Source of the DNA: Plazaster borealis
Taxonomy: Eukaryota; Echinodermata; Asteroidea; Forcipulatida; Labidiasteridae
NCBI GenBank assembly: GCA_021014325.1
Contig: CM037472.1
Span: forward strand, 16,353,063 to 16,417,062
Length of the DNA: 64,000 nt
Direction: 5' to 3'
Shown here: piece after piece, positions 41,918 to 52,500 of the stretch
Numbering within the stretch: the first letter of the stretch is position 1
Layout of the letters: the number at the start of each line of letters is the position of its first letter
The notes under the pieces: generated by a model
The model's database searches: none
What the model saw: only the letters and a program-made list of their open reading frames with translations
Told to the model about the DNA's origin: nothing
Program-made: the position numbers and the translations under genes

Positions 41918-42739
41918 AGCCGGTGTTTTCTTTACGATACAGTGACGACCGCGAGAAACCCGGTGTCGCATGCAATTATGTCCTCTATGCAATACTATCC
42001 GGCGACATTATTGCATATGCAATCGTGTCCGCCCGGACGCTGCTGCATAATGCAATTGTGTCCGCCCGGATACATTTGCATATGCAATCGTGTCCGCCCC
42101 CGTGCAAAACCGTCCTTGCAGTAAATTAAACGCCTTGATAATTGTCAACCTCGGGCCCCTGATGGACAATGTACAATCATAATATCTCTCATGATGGCGC
42201 GGGGTCGACTCAATTATTGACTCTTTGATACAAGGTTCCGTTCATCGACTAAAAATGTAGTCAGGATGCCCTGCGACACACAATACAGAGAAAAATGCAC
42301 GCGAAATGCCGACGAAACAGCTGACTTCTGGGTACCAGTCGCTGCACACTATAATACAAAAAGATCGATCTACTAGCGCATTGAAACGGTGGTTTGTGTT
42401 CGTCGTAAGTATTTTTTCGACATTTTTTGTCCGGGCGCACGACTGTCTGTCCGTCCGCATTTGGTATTTTGAGAATTTTGGACGGGCGCAACAATAGAAC
42501 AAAGGATACCGCAAGGTCAGCCATTGTTCCAATTGAAATGCCCTCCACGCGGTTTTGTCCGGGCGCTGCGCCCGTCCAAAATTCTCAAAATACCAAATGC
42601 GGACGGACAGAGCCCGCTCACGATGTACATGTACATGTCCGCCGGACGGTTTTGCATAGCCCCGGACACGATTGCATAAGCAAAAGTGTTCGGAGCGGAC
42701 AGTATTGCATGGCGGACACAATTGCATCTGACACCGGCT
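41918..42739. mobile_element. 822-bp TIR element with GTGTCCGCC subterminal repeats and an internal hairpin
   Basis: Left end AGCCGGTGTTTT, right end GACACCGGCT. Subterminal units of the type TTGCATATGCAATCGTGTCC and GTCCGCCCGGAC recur (four or more on the left) and appear inverted on the right (GGACACGATTGCAT, GGACACAATTGCAT). Inside, TTGGTATTTTGAGAATTTTG at about 42460 faces its inverse CAAAATTCTCAAAATACCAA at about 42580. No protein recognised; chance open frames cross the palindromes. Confidence 0.75.
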
Positions 42740-42900
42740 GCAACTCACGCTCAGGCTCAAGCTTCACGAGAATGCCCAAATCTGATGAAATAAAGCCTCT
42801 TTCACCCTACCTCATAATATTTAATATCCCTCTGCCATTTCATGCCATGAAAATTATATGAAAAATAATTCACCTTCAGCTATGTCAACACGACCATAGT

Positions 42901-43238
42901 TATAGACCATGTGAACTTTGTTTACAATAAGTGTGACCTTGTGCATTATTTGGGTATTCTGGCAGGCAAGATACTACACAGGTCCTATGGGAAAGTTGAC
43001 ATTTTGTGTCATAATTTCCACATAAATCCAAGAATGATGAAAGTAAAAGCTGGACAAGTTTTGAGATGTGCCCCCTTTCATCATATCAAAAGTTGATAGG
43101 AATTAGACAGTGCAATCTCCATAAAACATAAGATTTTATGTTTTATTCCATTAGTCTGTGTACAAATCGTGCCTGCAGGAAGTCCAGGCTCTGTGGCTCT
43201 TTTGTAAACATGTGATGTCACAGGTCACATCGTCTATA
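42901..43238 (+). mobile_element. TA-flanked MITE, 338 bp, copy 2
   Basis: Same start (TATAGACCATGTG), same end (ACATCGTCTATA) and same 338-base length as the copy at 40021-40358, differing by scattered substitutions. Confidence 0.85.
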
Positions 43239-43387
43239 ATCACGGCGGCCCCGTAGAAACAGAACCCGCATGGGCGGCCCACACTACAACAACTCTGGTG
43301 CAATCGATTCCTTGCGGTAGGTCCTAAATCGTATAAAATGAAAACACCGTCAGTTATTACAAATACTATATTGTTAGTAAAACCAAC

Positions 43388-43540
43388 ACCACACTTAAAA
43401 AATTGTGGTGTTAAAATTGACACCATGGGTTGTCACATAGGCCTATATACCCAAGAGAGAATCAAAATTAACATCATGGTGTTAAAATAACACCAATGTC
43501 ATTGTGTTGGTAGAACTTGGGTGTTATTTTAACACCCTAT
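43388..43540. mobile_element. GTGTTAAAATTGACACC-family MITE, shorter copy
   Basis: GGTGTTAAAATTGACACCAT near the left end and TTGGGTGTTATTTTAACACC at the right. Shares GGTGTTAAAATAACACCAAT and a block around AATCAAAATTAACAT with 45993-46201. The outermost CACTGCAAAAA is lost or eroded. Confidence 0.75.
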
Positions 43541-44192
43541 TATGGCGTATATTTTTATTTTTTTCCCCGGTATCGTTATTGTGACAAGACCCATGGTGTC
43601 AATACCCCCAGTTTTTGAAGTGCTTGTCAATGTTGTCACATTATACATACCAGAAAGAATTATCAACGCCAAAGTTGTTGCAGTGCACAGTCATTCCATC
43701 TTCTTTAAATTTCATAGTTCCTACTTTATTAGTCATAAGAACCGTAACGAATTAATTTTAAAAAAAAGTGGCTTGACTGCGTGGGCTGCCCGAAGAAAAA
43801 TCGTCATTAATTTCGCGAATAGCCATTAGTGTCAAAAGGCGGGATTTATATTTATATTTTGCACTGTGCTTGATTGAGCCTAAAACCTCAAATCTGCAAC
43901 ACTGAAGCCACGGTTTACAGCTTAAGACCTCTCATATGATTCTGTAAAAGTTTAACCTCTCCATTGCCTATCTAATTCGTTTTTAAATATGTGCTAGTTG
44001 CCATAGTACCAATTCAAAGATATGTGTCTCTTCGTGAAACCACAGAAGTGAGATAAATTATTTCGAGTGAACGAAATGATTTCGTGAGCACGAGAAGAAC
44101 TCAAAAATATATCTTGGTACATAAATTTATTTTCATCATAAAATAAACTCCCTTTGGCCTTGTTGTAGAAATGCATTCAATATTTTTATAAC

Positions 44193-44366
44193 TCACATAG
44201 ATCCTTCATTTGATTTTTTAGATTTTATATATTTCTTTTTACAATGAACACAAAATAGACACGGAAACTCGTTAACCCCACTCTCTGAAAATGTTATTAA
44301 TTTTTCAATATTTTTGTTTCTAAACAACGTTGACGACTCCATGTTGACCCCAACCTTGTCCGCCAT
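44193..44366 (-). CDS. Weak candidate small protein or first exon
   Basis: Minus-strand ATG in a good context (ATGGCGGACAAG) opens 57 codons: MADKVGVNMESSTLFRN, then later CLFCVHCKKKY, a Cys pattern that could bind zinc. Upstream DNA is locally CpG-rich. I recognise no family, and no partner exon was found. May be chance. Confidence 0.15.
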   Translation of the reverse strand: MADKVGVNMESSTLFRNKNIEKLITFSESGVNEFPCLFCVHCKKKYIKSKKSNEGSM

Positions 44367-45992
44367 GACGACACGACGAACGTGCATCGTTTGAAAGAAA
44401 TCGGCGGGGAACGATTATTTTGGAAACGACACTGCACTGCGAAGCGTCCAAAGCGTCCTGTAATTATCCATAGGACTCCTATGTTAAATTTTGGAGCACT
44501 GCGACTTTATACATGGCAAATAAAGGATTTCACGTGACGCGTGTTCCACCAATCATTAATGACAAGGATCTGTTTATGTGGTTTACAACACCATTAGGCC
44601 AATACTACGATGAATTATCACGTAAAAACTATATCCGTTAAGATCAGTGCACTATTCCATAAAGCTACAGGCCTATGTATAACTATTATATATTTCTGGT
44701 AATGAAACCAATGATGCCTCATAAGTGAACTAAATCACTGTATAGCAAACAAGGATGCTTGCTATGTGAACCAGAAACCCCTATGTACTCTTCCACGATA
44801 AGTAATAATCTTAGATAATCTTATCATGCCTTCTGAATGTCTAGTTTCTTTTTACTTAAATGTTTTGTTTTTGTCTAAGCCCACATTATGTACTCGTAGC
44901 ATGAATTCGTTTTGTTTAGTTTTGTTTGTAATCCTCCTTTATACTTCTCTCCGAACGCCTCTTGTTTTTGTGGTTGGATGTGTTGTTTTTGTCTTTTATT
45001 CTTTAAGGCCTCGTGCTTCTTCGAATTCTGATGTAATCATTTGTTATTGTGTAATTTGTATTGTATGTATCCAGTACCCCCTCAAGGAGAACAGTTCAAA
45101 GAAAACTGATTGGGTTCAATAAAACAAAATAAATAAATAATCAAAGCCTGTGTTTCATCGGCGTGTTTGGGTTAATACCGGTAAATCGGCTCGAGATTTG
45201 AAGCCTCCCTAGCGGACCACTGGGACTCCATCAAAAACTCATCCTTTCTTTGATGACGTCCTCGGGGATGGCTCTCTTCTCATTATGGCGTTGTATCGCC
45301 AAGGTAACTTCTTCAATTACAGGAGATGAATTCCCAATCATAGCGTTGTTCAAAACCAAAGGGTTGCATGCATTTGAATATACATGCATTTGAATAGCGG
45401 CGTGAGTCTAGTCCTTGAGTTGTGCAAATCCGCTTCAAGAACTGTGTTCGGTGAATCAAAAACGATACATGGCTCTTAAAGGGTGCATTTCTTGAAGGTC
45501 GTGAACTGAGAACTACAACAACTGTATTAGACTCTTAGAGAGAGAGAGTTTTAGTGCCAGCCAAAGGGCTTCAAGACATCAATCTGTAAAAACTCAAAGG
45601 GCATATTCGGCAATCGATGTTACGGTGATGATGGGGTCTCCAGAAATGCTATTTTTCGAATTTGGCCTTAGTCAGCTTTCAAATTGAAACTAAAAAATAA
45701 AATAAAAATCGCCATTGTCTTTATGTTGTAAGATAACTCTGGATTTACAAGCATGCGTGACTGAATTCCATTGCCATTGATTTGTCCATAACATACAACG
45801 TGCCATCGATAAGCATGTAAACAGAAGAAAAAACAAACAAACAAACAAGCACACAAAATCTTGACGAGATTCAAAGCTGATTATGAGAATAATATTATTA
45901 AAGACGTGGGACGTGGAATGGCGATGTGTAGAAGCGCTGATGTGGCAATTGACGTATTCAGCGCTAAGGGTGGGACCAGAGGGGTCATCATT

Positions 45993-46201
45993 CACTGCAA
46001 AAACTGGGGTGTTAAAATTGACACTATGGGTGTTGTCACATATAGATACCGAAGAGATAATCAAAATTAACATTATTATAGGGTGTTAAAATAACACCAA
46101 TTTAATTGTGTTGGCACCCCATGGTGTAAATTATTTGTTTTGTATCTATATTATGTGACAACACCCATGGGTGTCAATTTTAACACCCTATTTTTGCAGT
46201 G
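45993..46201. mobile_element. MITE with CACTGCAAAAA termini and GTGTTAAAATTGACACC subterminal repeats
   Basis: Left end CACTGCAAAAACTGGGGTGT and right end ACACCCTATTTTTGCAGTG form a TIR of about 32 bases with few mismatches. The GTGTTAAAATTGACAC motif is present at both ends, and in the centre as GGTGTTAAAATAACACC. Confidence 0.85.
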
Positions 46202-46369
46202 TAGTGTTGCTTTGCATTAAACAAAGACTTGCCGCCCCCCCCAAAAACAAAACAAAAACAAAAACAAAAAAACCATAGATAGCATTTCGACTGGTTAACA
46301 CTTTTCACCTAACACAAGTTTTTGCGGCTAGCAACATTTGATTGTAGATTTTCCCCCCTCCTCCACCAA

Positions 46370-46542
46370 TAGACCTTATGCATTGACGTCATCCAGCCGC
46401 CATCTTAGAGGTTAAACGATGACGAAACAATCGAAGCGCACAGATTTGTACGCGCGGCGCACAGGATTGGCCAATGAACAACCTCCTTTTGACCTCTAGG
46501 CGAGGGCGCCCTACTGTTATGACATCATGTGCATAAGGTCTA
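46370..46542. mobile_element. MITE with TAGACCTTATGCA termini, CRE and YY1-like motifs, copy 2
   Basis: Starts TAGACCTTATGCATTGACG and ends TGTGCATAAGGTCTA. TGACGTCA at 46384-46391 is followed by CCAGCCGCCATCTTAGAGG, whose complement contains AAGATGGCGGC. The right half has CCTCTAGGCGAGGGCGCCCT. Opposite direction to 13951-14125. Confidence 0.88.
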
Positions 46543-46743
46543 TTGTTTTAAAAGAAAATCCCGTCAATTTTGTCTAAAGGCGGCTTTGATTTACATGTGA
46601 CAAATTGTCTTAAAACAACAGGGCCGTTTATCCAAATACGCGAAGTCAAGCTTCGAATTGATCGGTCAGCATTCATTAGAAAGCAGAACAGCCACTTTGT
46701 AATCACGACAGGCATAACCGCATAAGGAATCACCTGCTATAAA

Positions 46744-47109
46744 GGCAGGGATACTTTTGGTAATTTGTCCAAGACCAGTATCCTCACTTGTTGTCTCCCA
46801 ACATAATGCATAAAATAACAAGCCTGTGAAAATTTGGGCTTGATAAATTATTGGTCATCGAAGTTGAAAGAAAAAACGCACAAAAAAAACACCCTTGTTG
46901 CATAGAATAATTGTGTGCTTTCAGATGCCTGTCTCAGATTCAAATTTGTTGGTGAAAAATTACCTCCTTCTCTAAAACTACATTACTTGAAAGGGGGTCG
47001 TTTCTAACAATGTTTTATAATATCAACAGCTCTCCCGTGCTTTTTACCAAGTAAGTTATTTATGGTCATTAACTTGTGGAGTAATTACCAAAAATACACC
47101 CTGCCTTTA
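46744..47109. mobile_element. TTAA-flanked MITE, copy 4
   Basis: AAAGGCAGGGATACTTTTGG at the left (left tetramer mutated to ATAA) and ACCAAAAATACACCCTGCCT then TTAA at the right. Interior CCAAGACCAGTATCCTCACT and the rest follow copy 1. Confidence 0.85.
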
Positions 47110-47929
47110 ATATAGGAAGGGCGTGACGGACAGGTGTGTGCGAGGCGGGGCTAATGGAGATGAGCTGACAATGCCAACAGAGAGTGCAGGCGAATCAATC
47201 CCGGAGGTGCAGCCCATTCAAGCGATTATGATGAAGACGGGAGAGGATGCTGATGGCAGAACGCTGGCAAAGTGATTGCCAGTGATGGGAATCTTGACGA
47301 CAAGAAATAAGTGTGACACTTGCCAAGTAACGTTCATCGATGGGGATAATTACGTAAAACTGCGTGCATAATTGCCAACATGTGGATTGTTTGGGCATCA
47401 GGGAATTTACAATATGACGTATTTCGTCGTAGGGTTATATAAATGAGCCGTTACGTGTTTATCTTGACGTAGGTACAGATGAAGGTTCCAATTTTAATCT
47501 CAGTCTCCTGACAGATGACTAGAGCAGGCTAGTCGAAACGTTGGGACCAATTAAGAACTTTACTCCGCGGCAGTGAAGTTAATAACGAGAAGTCCCCTCG
47601 ATCCACTAAGCGAAAGTAGTATAGTCCCGGCCGAATTCCTGTCTTCCAAGGATGATAAGCAGGACCGTTCTTTTCAGAACTAAGTATATTCTCTCGAATT
47701 CTGAAATCTTCTCCGCGGCAGTAGAATAAATAGCAAGACTAGTTCTCAAGAACAAATCTACACAGCAAAGTAGATAATAATGTACACATGGTGTTACCGC
47801 AAAGTGAAGAAACAGTCAATTTCTTTGTATTATCCCTACCCCCAAAAAATTGTGCATTCTTATACTGACTGAAAAAATGAGGCACTGGCAATGGAAGGCC
47901 TAGCCTATTCATGTTTTTGTGGTTTAAAC

Positions 47930-48424
47930 GCACTGAACACGTTTGGAAATTGTCAAAGACCAGTGTTCTCACTTGGTGTATCCCAACATATGCATAAAAT
48001 AACAAGCCTGTGAAAATTTGGGCTCAATTGGTCATCGAAGTTGCAAGAAAACGATGAAAGAAAAAACACCCTCGTTGTACAAATTTGTGTGCTTTCAGAT
48101 ATAGGAATAAAAACTTCTTGCAAGAAGTTTTTATTATTTTAATGGGAAATTACCTCTTTCTCAAAAACTACGTTACTTGAGAGGTGAGTCGCTTCCTACA
48201 ATGTTTTATACTATCAACAGCTCTCTATTGCTTGTTACCAAGTCAGTTTCCATGCTAATATTTGTTTTGAGTCAAAATTACCTCTTTCTCAAAAACTACG
48301 TTACTTGAGAGGTGAGTCGCTTCCTACAATGTTTTATATTATCAACAGCTCTCTATTGCTTGTTACCAAGTCAGTTTCCATGCTAATATTTGTTTTGAGT
48401 CATTACCAAACGTGTAAGATACCT
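47930..48424. mobile_element. TTAA-flanked MITE, copy 5, with 128-bp internal duplication
   Basis: TTAA then ACGCACTGAACACGTTTGG; right end GTGTAAGATACCT then TTAA. A 128-base segment (about 48147-48274, from AAATTACCTCTTTCTC to TTTGTTTTGAGTCA) is repeated in tandem immediately after. Confidence 0.9.
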
Positions 48425-48428
48425 TTAA

Positions 48429-48766
48429 AGGCATCATACACGTTTGGTAATTGTCAAAGACCAGTGTTCCCATTTGGTGTATCCCAACATATGCATAAAA
48501 TAACAAGCCTGTGAAAATTTGGGCTCAATTGGTCATTGAAGTTGCAAGAAAATGGTGAGAGAAAAAACACCTTTGTTGTACAAATTTGTGTGCTTTCAGA
48601 TAGTTAGTGAGAATTACCTCTTTCTCAAAAACTACGTTACTTCAGAGGGAGTCGTTTTTCACAATGTTGTATACTATCAACAGCTCTCTGTTGCTCGTTA
48701 CCAAGTCAATTTTTATGCTAATACATTATGTTATTTTGAGTAATTACCAAACGTGTACAGTGTCTT
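48429..48766. mobile_element. TTAA-flanked MITE, copy 6, abutting copy 5
   Basis: AGGCATCATACACGTTTGG begins directly after the single TTAA at about 48425-48428 that also ends copy 5. Right end CCAAACGTGTACAGTGTCT then TTAA. Lacks about 40 interior bases after TTTCAGATAG. Confidence 0.9.
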
Positions 48767-48772
48767 TAAAGG

Positions 48773-49095
48773 GAGTTTGGTATGACCGCCGATTCGCCCA
48801 AGATACCTTTTTGCTTTACTTACTGATACAGAAACTAAAAATGTTACTTTTAGAAAAATCATTGTGGGCGTCACTCGCCCCCCCCCATCCAAACGGCATG
48901 TGGTGTCCCCCCCCCCGCCCCCCCTTTTGCACGCGCTGATGATGAACACGAGAGGGCGCAAGTTACTTCGGCGGCCATTGCTAGATTGGTCGACTGTAAA
49001 ACGTTTGTATCTCTTGTTAAAATGTTTGTGGGTTTTGGGGGTTTTCAATTTGACATGTTTTAGCCCAGTACACTCATAATCTATGGAGCATTAAA
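48773..49095 (+). promoter_or_regulatory. Upstream region of SART1
   Basis: Begins right after a MITE. Contains C-runs (48880-48888, 48907-48925) and a short CpG-bearing stretch with TTCGGCGGCCATTGC at about 48967, resembling a YY1 element reversed. No TATA box at a useful distance. The start of transcription cannot be fixed from sequence. Confidence 0.35.
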
Positions 49096-49522
49096 ATGGG
49101 TTCCTCCAAAAAGCACAAAAGTGACAAAGATAGGGAAGAGAGACGACACAAGCATAAACGTGACAAAAAAGAAGAGAAGGAGAAAGACCGCCCCGACACC
49201 AAGGACCGCAGCGAGAAGCAGGAGAAGGAGCATCAGGAACGACGGGAGAAAAAGCGACACAAGCACCGCCACCGCAGATCACGGTCACGGTCGCCTGTTC
49301 ACGGGGATCGAAACGATTCAGATAAACGAGAGAAAAAGAGGAGACACCGGACACGGGAACGGAGCTCAAGTGGAAGCGATGCCGGTGCTGATCATCATCA
49401 ATCAAGGAGTGTGGAACCCACATTTGTGGATGAGGTATTCCAGTTGGTAAAGGAGGAAATTGATCAAGGGCAAGGGTCAAAGGTGAATGCTTCAGCAGAC
49501 ACTAGCACTAGCAGATATGTTG
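49096..49522 (+). CDS. SART1: SART1 exon 1 (basic N terminus)
   Basis: 142 codons plus one base from [20 protein letters not shown]. Long Lys/Arg/Glu/Asp runs and an RSRSRSP patch form a low-complexity nuclear region. The last third ([20 protein letters not shown]) is acidic and more ordered. Donor GTAAGC. The long open frames in other phases here are by-products of purine-rich codons. Confidence 0.9.
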
Positions 49523-52500
49523 GTAAGCAAAATATTAATAATAATAAAGTCCATAATAATAACAAGCTAAAGTTATAATTAGGTAAACTTGGCCTGCTGT
49601 ACAACCTCCAGTATTTCGCCAACAATAACAACATTGTGTACTGTAGGACTGTAGTGTAGGACTAGCATGACTAGCAATTGCCCCAATGATTTAGTGCGAA
49701 CAATGTTTTTGTTGGGCGCAATCTTTGAAGTTGTCCTTTTTTTAAATTCGCGCAAGCCAATTTTTAAAATTTGCGCGCGCAATTTTTGAACTAAAGTCTG
49801 ACCACACAAATAAAAATTGCGCGGCTGAGGCACGAAATTGACACACACAAACTAAGCAGTTTGCATTAATAATAAATTCCCTTTGGGAAACAGCGGCGGT
49901 TTATAAACATCGGCGCGTTTGTTGTCATGGTCAGACTAGAAACAAAAACGTAGATGCATTTGTCTTTCAAACAAATTTGTTTTTCTATTTTAACGGAAAG
50001 TTTATTTAGGTTTATTTATCATACGGGAATCTGCCAGCGCGAGTGTCCTGTGCTTTGTCACAAAAATTTCTGAACTTACAGTTCGTGAGCAGACCTGTAT
50101 AATAATAATAATAATAATATTAAAAATTTATATTGCGCCCTTTACATACAAAATGATCAAAGGGGCAGAACACATGTTAAAAAGCACAGAATGGAAGAAA
50201 AAGACAAAGAAAAAAAGTGGGTTTCTGTATCTCGACGTTTCACCCAAGTTTTGAACAAAAGTTTCGGACAGAAGTTAAGATGCAGCAGAACACTACTTCA
50301 AACTTACCCTTTTAACCTCTGGACGCATATTCTCTTCATACAGCATAAATTTCTTGACAAGTGGTGAGAATTATGGTTAAACGACAAAGACCGCGCGGTT
50401 TTCAAAATTTGCGCCCGAGCTATCCTGCACAAATTTTAAATTCATGCGAGGAAACAAAGTTATGCCGTCACAAAATGGCACACCGCGCGAATTTAAAAAA
50501 AAGGACAACTTCAAAGATTGCGCCAAAAAGCAATACACTGAACTCCCTCTGCTCCTTGGCCCTACGCCCAAGTACCTTCAGGAGGTGAAATCATTTTTCA
50601 AATAGAAACCCACTTTTTTATGCCGAGATATTTTCCCCAGTTGTCACTTACCGTAGTTTCTTTTTGGAGAGCACATTAACTGGAAAATGTGCGCGCTCGT
50701 TTTGGTGTAATTTTATGCAAAGTTTTGGAGCTGGCAGGCAATCACTCAATAAACATCGTCGGCGCCATTAAACCACAAAATACCATGTTGACAAATGTTT
50801 CTTGCTTTCTGTACTAACTATCCAGCTTTGCTTCACTTTGATGTAGTTTCTCTGCTTCACCAAAGATTGCAGTTTATCTCTGTCCACTCAACTCCATATA
50901 AACTAAGCGAACTTTCAGAACTTTACAAATTGCTTGGGCCACGTGACAATAAACATACCCTCCCCACTCCCCCGCTCCCCCTGCTCTATGTTGTTAGGAG
51001 CGCAGACCGCGCAATGAGAACCAACATTGAACGGGGGGCCCAATATTTGTAGCAATAGCATAGCAGCATGCAGTTACTCAAGATAGAATAAGAAATTTGC
51101 GAGTTGCAGTGGGATTTTTGCCCTTGGGCCCAACGTATTCGTTGTCGGCCCGGCATGTCGTGTGTGGGCGCGTCCCCGCCTGGGAGGAGGAACCACCATG
51201 TTCATCAAAAAAAAAAAAAATAGGGTACAAACATGACCCCCTGCAGCGTGCGCCCATAAATAATAGTACCACACACTTGAAATTTATATCTCTCTTCTCC
51301 TCTGTGTCTTTTGTTGGTTTTGTTTGCAATAACAATTAATTTGAGGAATGATGTTAAACCATATGAATTTTGATAATTTATTAAAGTTCTTCTAAATGAA
51401 TATGACATATAAACACAATACATCAACACATTATCAGTTCTGTCCAGGGCTATACATATGAAGGTTACTTGTTGTGGTCTTTCATTTTTAGGCTAGAGGG
51501 TGCTGTCCTTAGACAAATTGCTTTCATGTCATTCATTGAGCATAAGCTTGTTTCTTCTCTACACTCACTCGCTACCAGATAAGAACAAAAGAACAAAGAC
51601 TGCTTCTCTTCTCTTTGGAACTGCATGCCTCCATGCCTCTCATCCTAACTCCTAGACTGTTTTATAAGAAGTTTTCAAATAGTTTCACAAGATTGTTTCT
51701 CTTCCATGATGAACTAGATCACATAATAGGTTGTCCGGATGTTTTTGAAGTAAATTTGAGGCTAGTTGAATGTTGAACTTCTCCTTAATGGCTTCCTTTG
51801 GGGCATTTAGGCTTTCAAGTCATCCACTGTTGCTAATGGCATAGTGGCAGTAAAGTGGGTGCCTGGCGTACATAATTAAGAATCATTGTGAAGTTGGCCA
51901 CCAGAGGCAATCAGAGGCTTCAATATCTATGGAAAATTGAAGTATTTTGTTATATCATTTCATCATTTAACCACTTCGGGTTGGTATTCAGAAAATGTCT
52001 GTTAATCCAAGTGCAATCGAAGAAAAACAAAAATGTTTCTGTTCCAAAAAAGAAGGAAGAAAAAAAAAGGTTTTATAACTTAAAGCAAAGGTACAACATT
52101 GGTAATTGTCAAAGACCAGTATCCAAACTCGATGTGGCCCAACATGACATGAAACAACAAACCTGTGAAAGTTTAAACTTAATCGGTCCTCAGGGTCATG
52201 AGAAAACGGTGAAAAACCCCATTATAAATATGTTTCACTGTTTTCAAACATCAGATTTTATCACCAGTGATAAAGACTAATTGTTTTACTCATTTCCTAA
52301 GAACTGTAGCATTTCAAGCAAAACTATTTCAAGGGAAGTTTTCCACCATGACCATCTTTATACCATGTAAGTTATGTGCAAATCTGTGAACTTTTATATT
52401 TTCAACCTTACCATTGTTGTACACACCCTTTAAGTAGAAAATGTACAGTGAAAGTTCCTGAACTTTGAACTCTTATCCGGAGTTAACCATTCTATACATT

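Larger units (their letters stand above)
34147..49095. other. Gene-poor, transposon-rich region between the GPCR and SART1
   Basis: No confident protein-coding gene. From left to right: GAGTC-rich block (35180-35330), TTAA MITE (35449-35816), C- and G-runs (36345-36400), L1/Tx1-like LINE (37060-39120) with tetranucleotide arrays, TA-flanked MITEs (40021-40358, 42901-43238), TTAA MITE (40568-40970), hairpin (41381-41444), long TIR element (41918-42739), paired MITEs (43388-43540, 45993-46201), CRE-bearing MITE (46370-46542) and three more TTAA MITEs (46741-48770). Stretches such as 34380-35170, 36420-36960 and 44400-45990 show nothing I can name, apart from one weak candidate exon at 44193-44366. 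Confidence 0.6.

Noticed and set aside
42242..42760. 172-codon minus-strand frame and overlapping plus frames
   Set aside because: All follow the palindromic GTGTCCGCC element. Their similar peptides come from inverse repeats and not from a gene.
48731..49048. 105-codon minus-strand frame upstream of SART1
   Set aside because: Composed of MITE end, C-run complement and promoter sequence with no family resemblance.
49091..49480. Antisense and alternate-frame open frames over SART1 exon 1
   Set aside because: They mirror the Lys/Arg/Glu-rich coding exon. The plus-strand frame from 49096 matches SART1 and the others match nothing.
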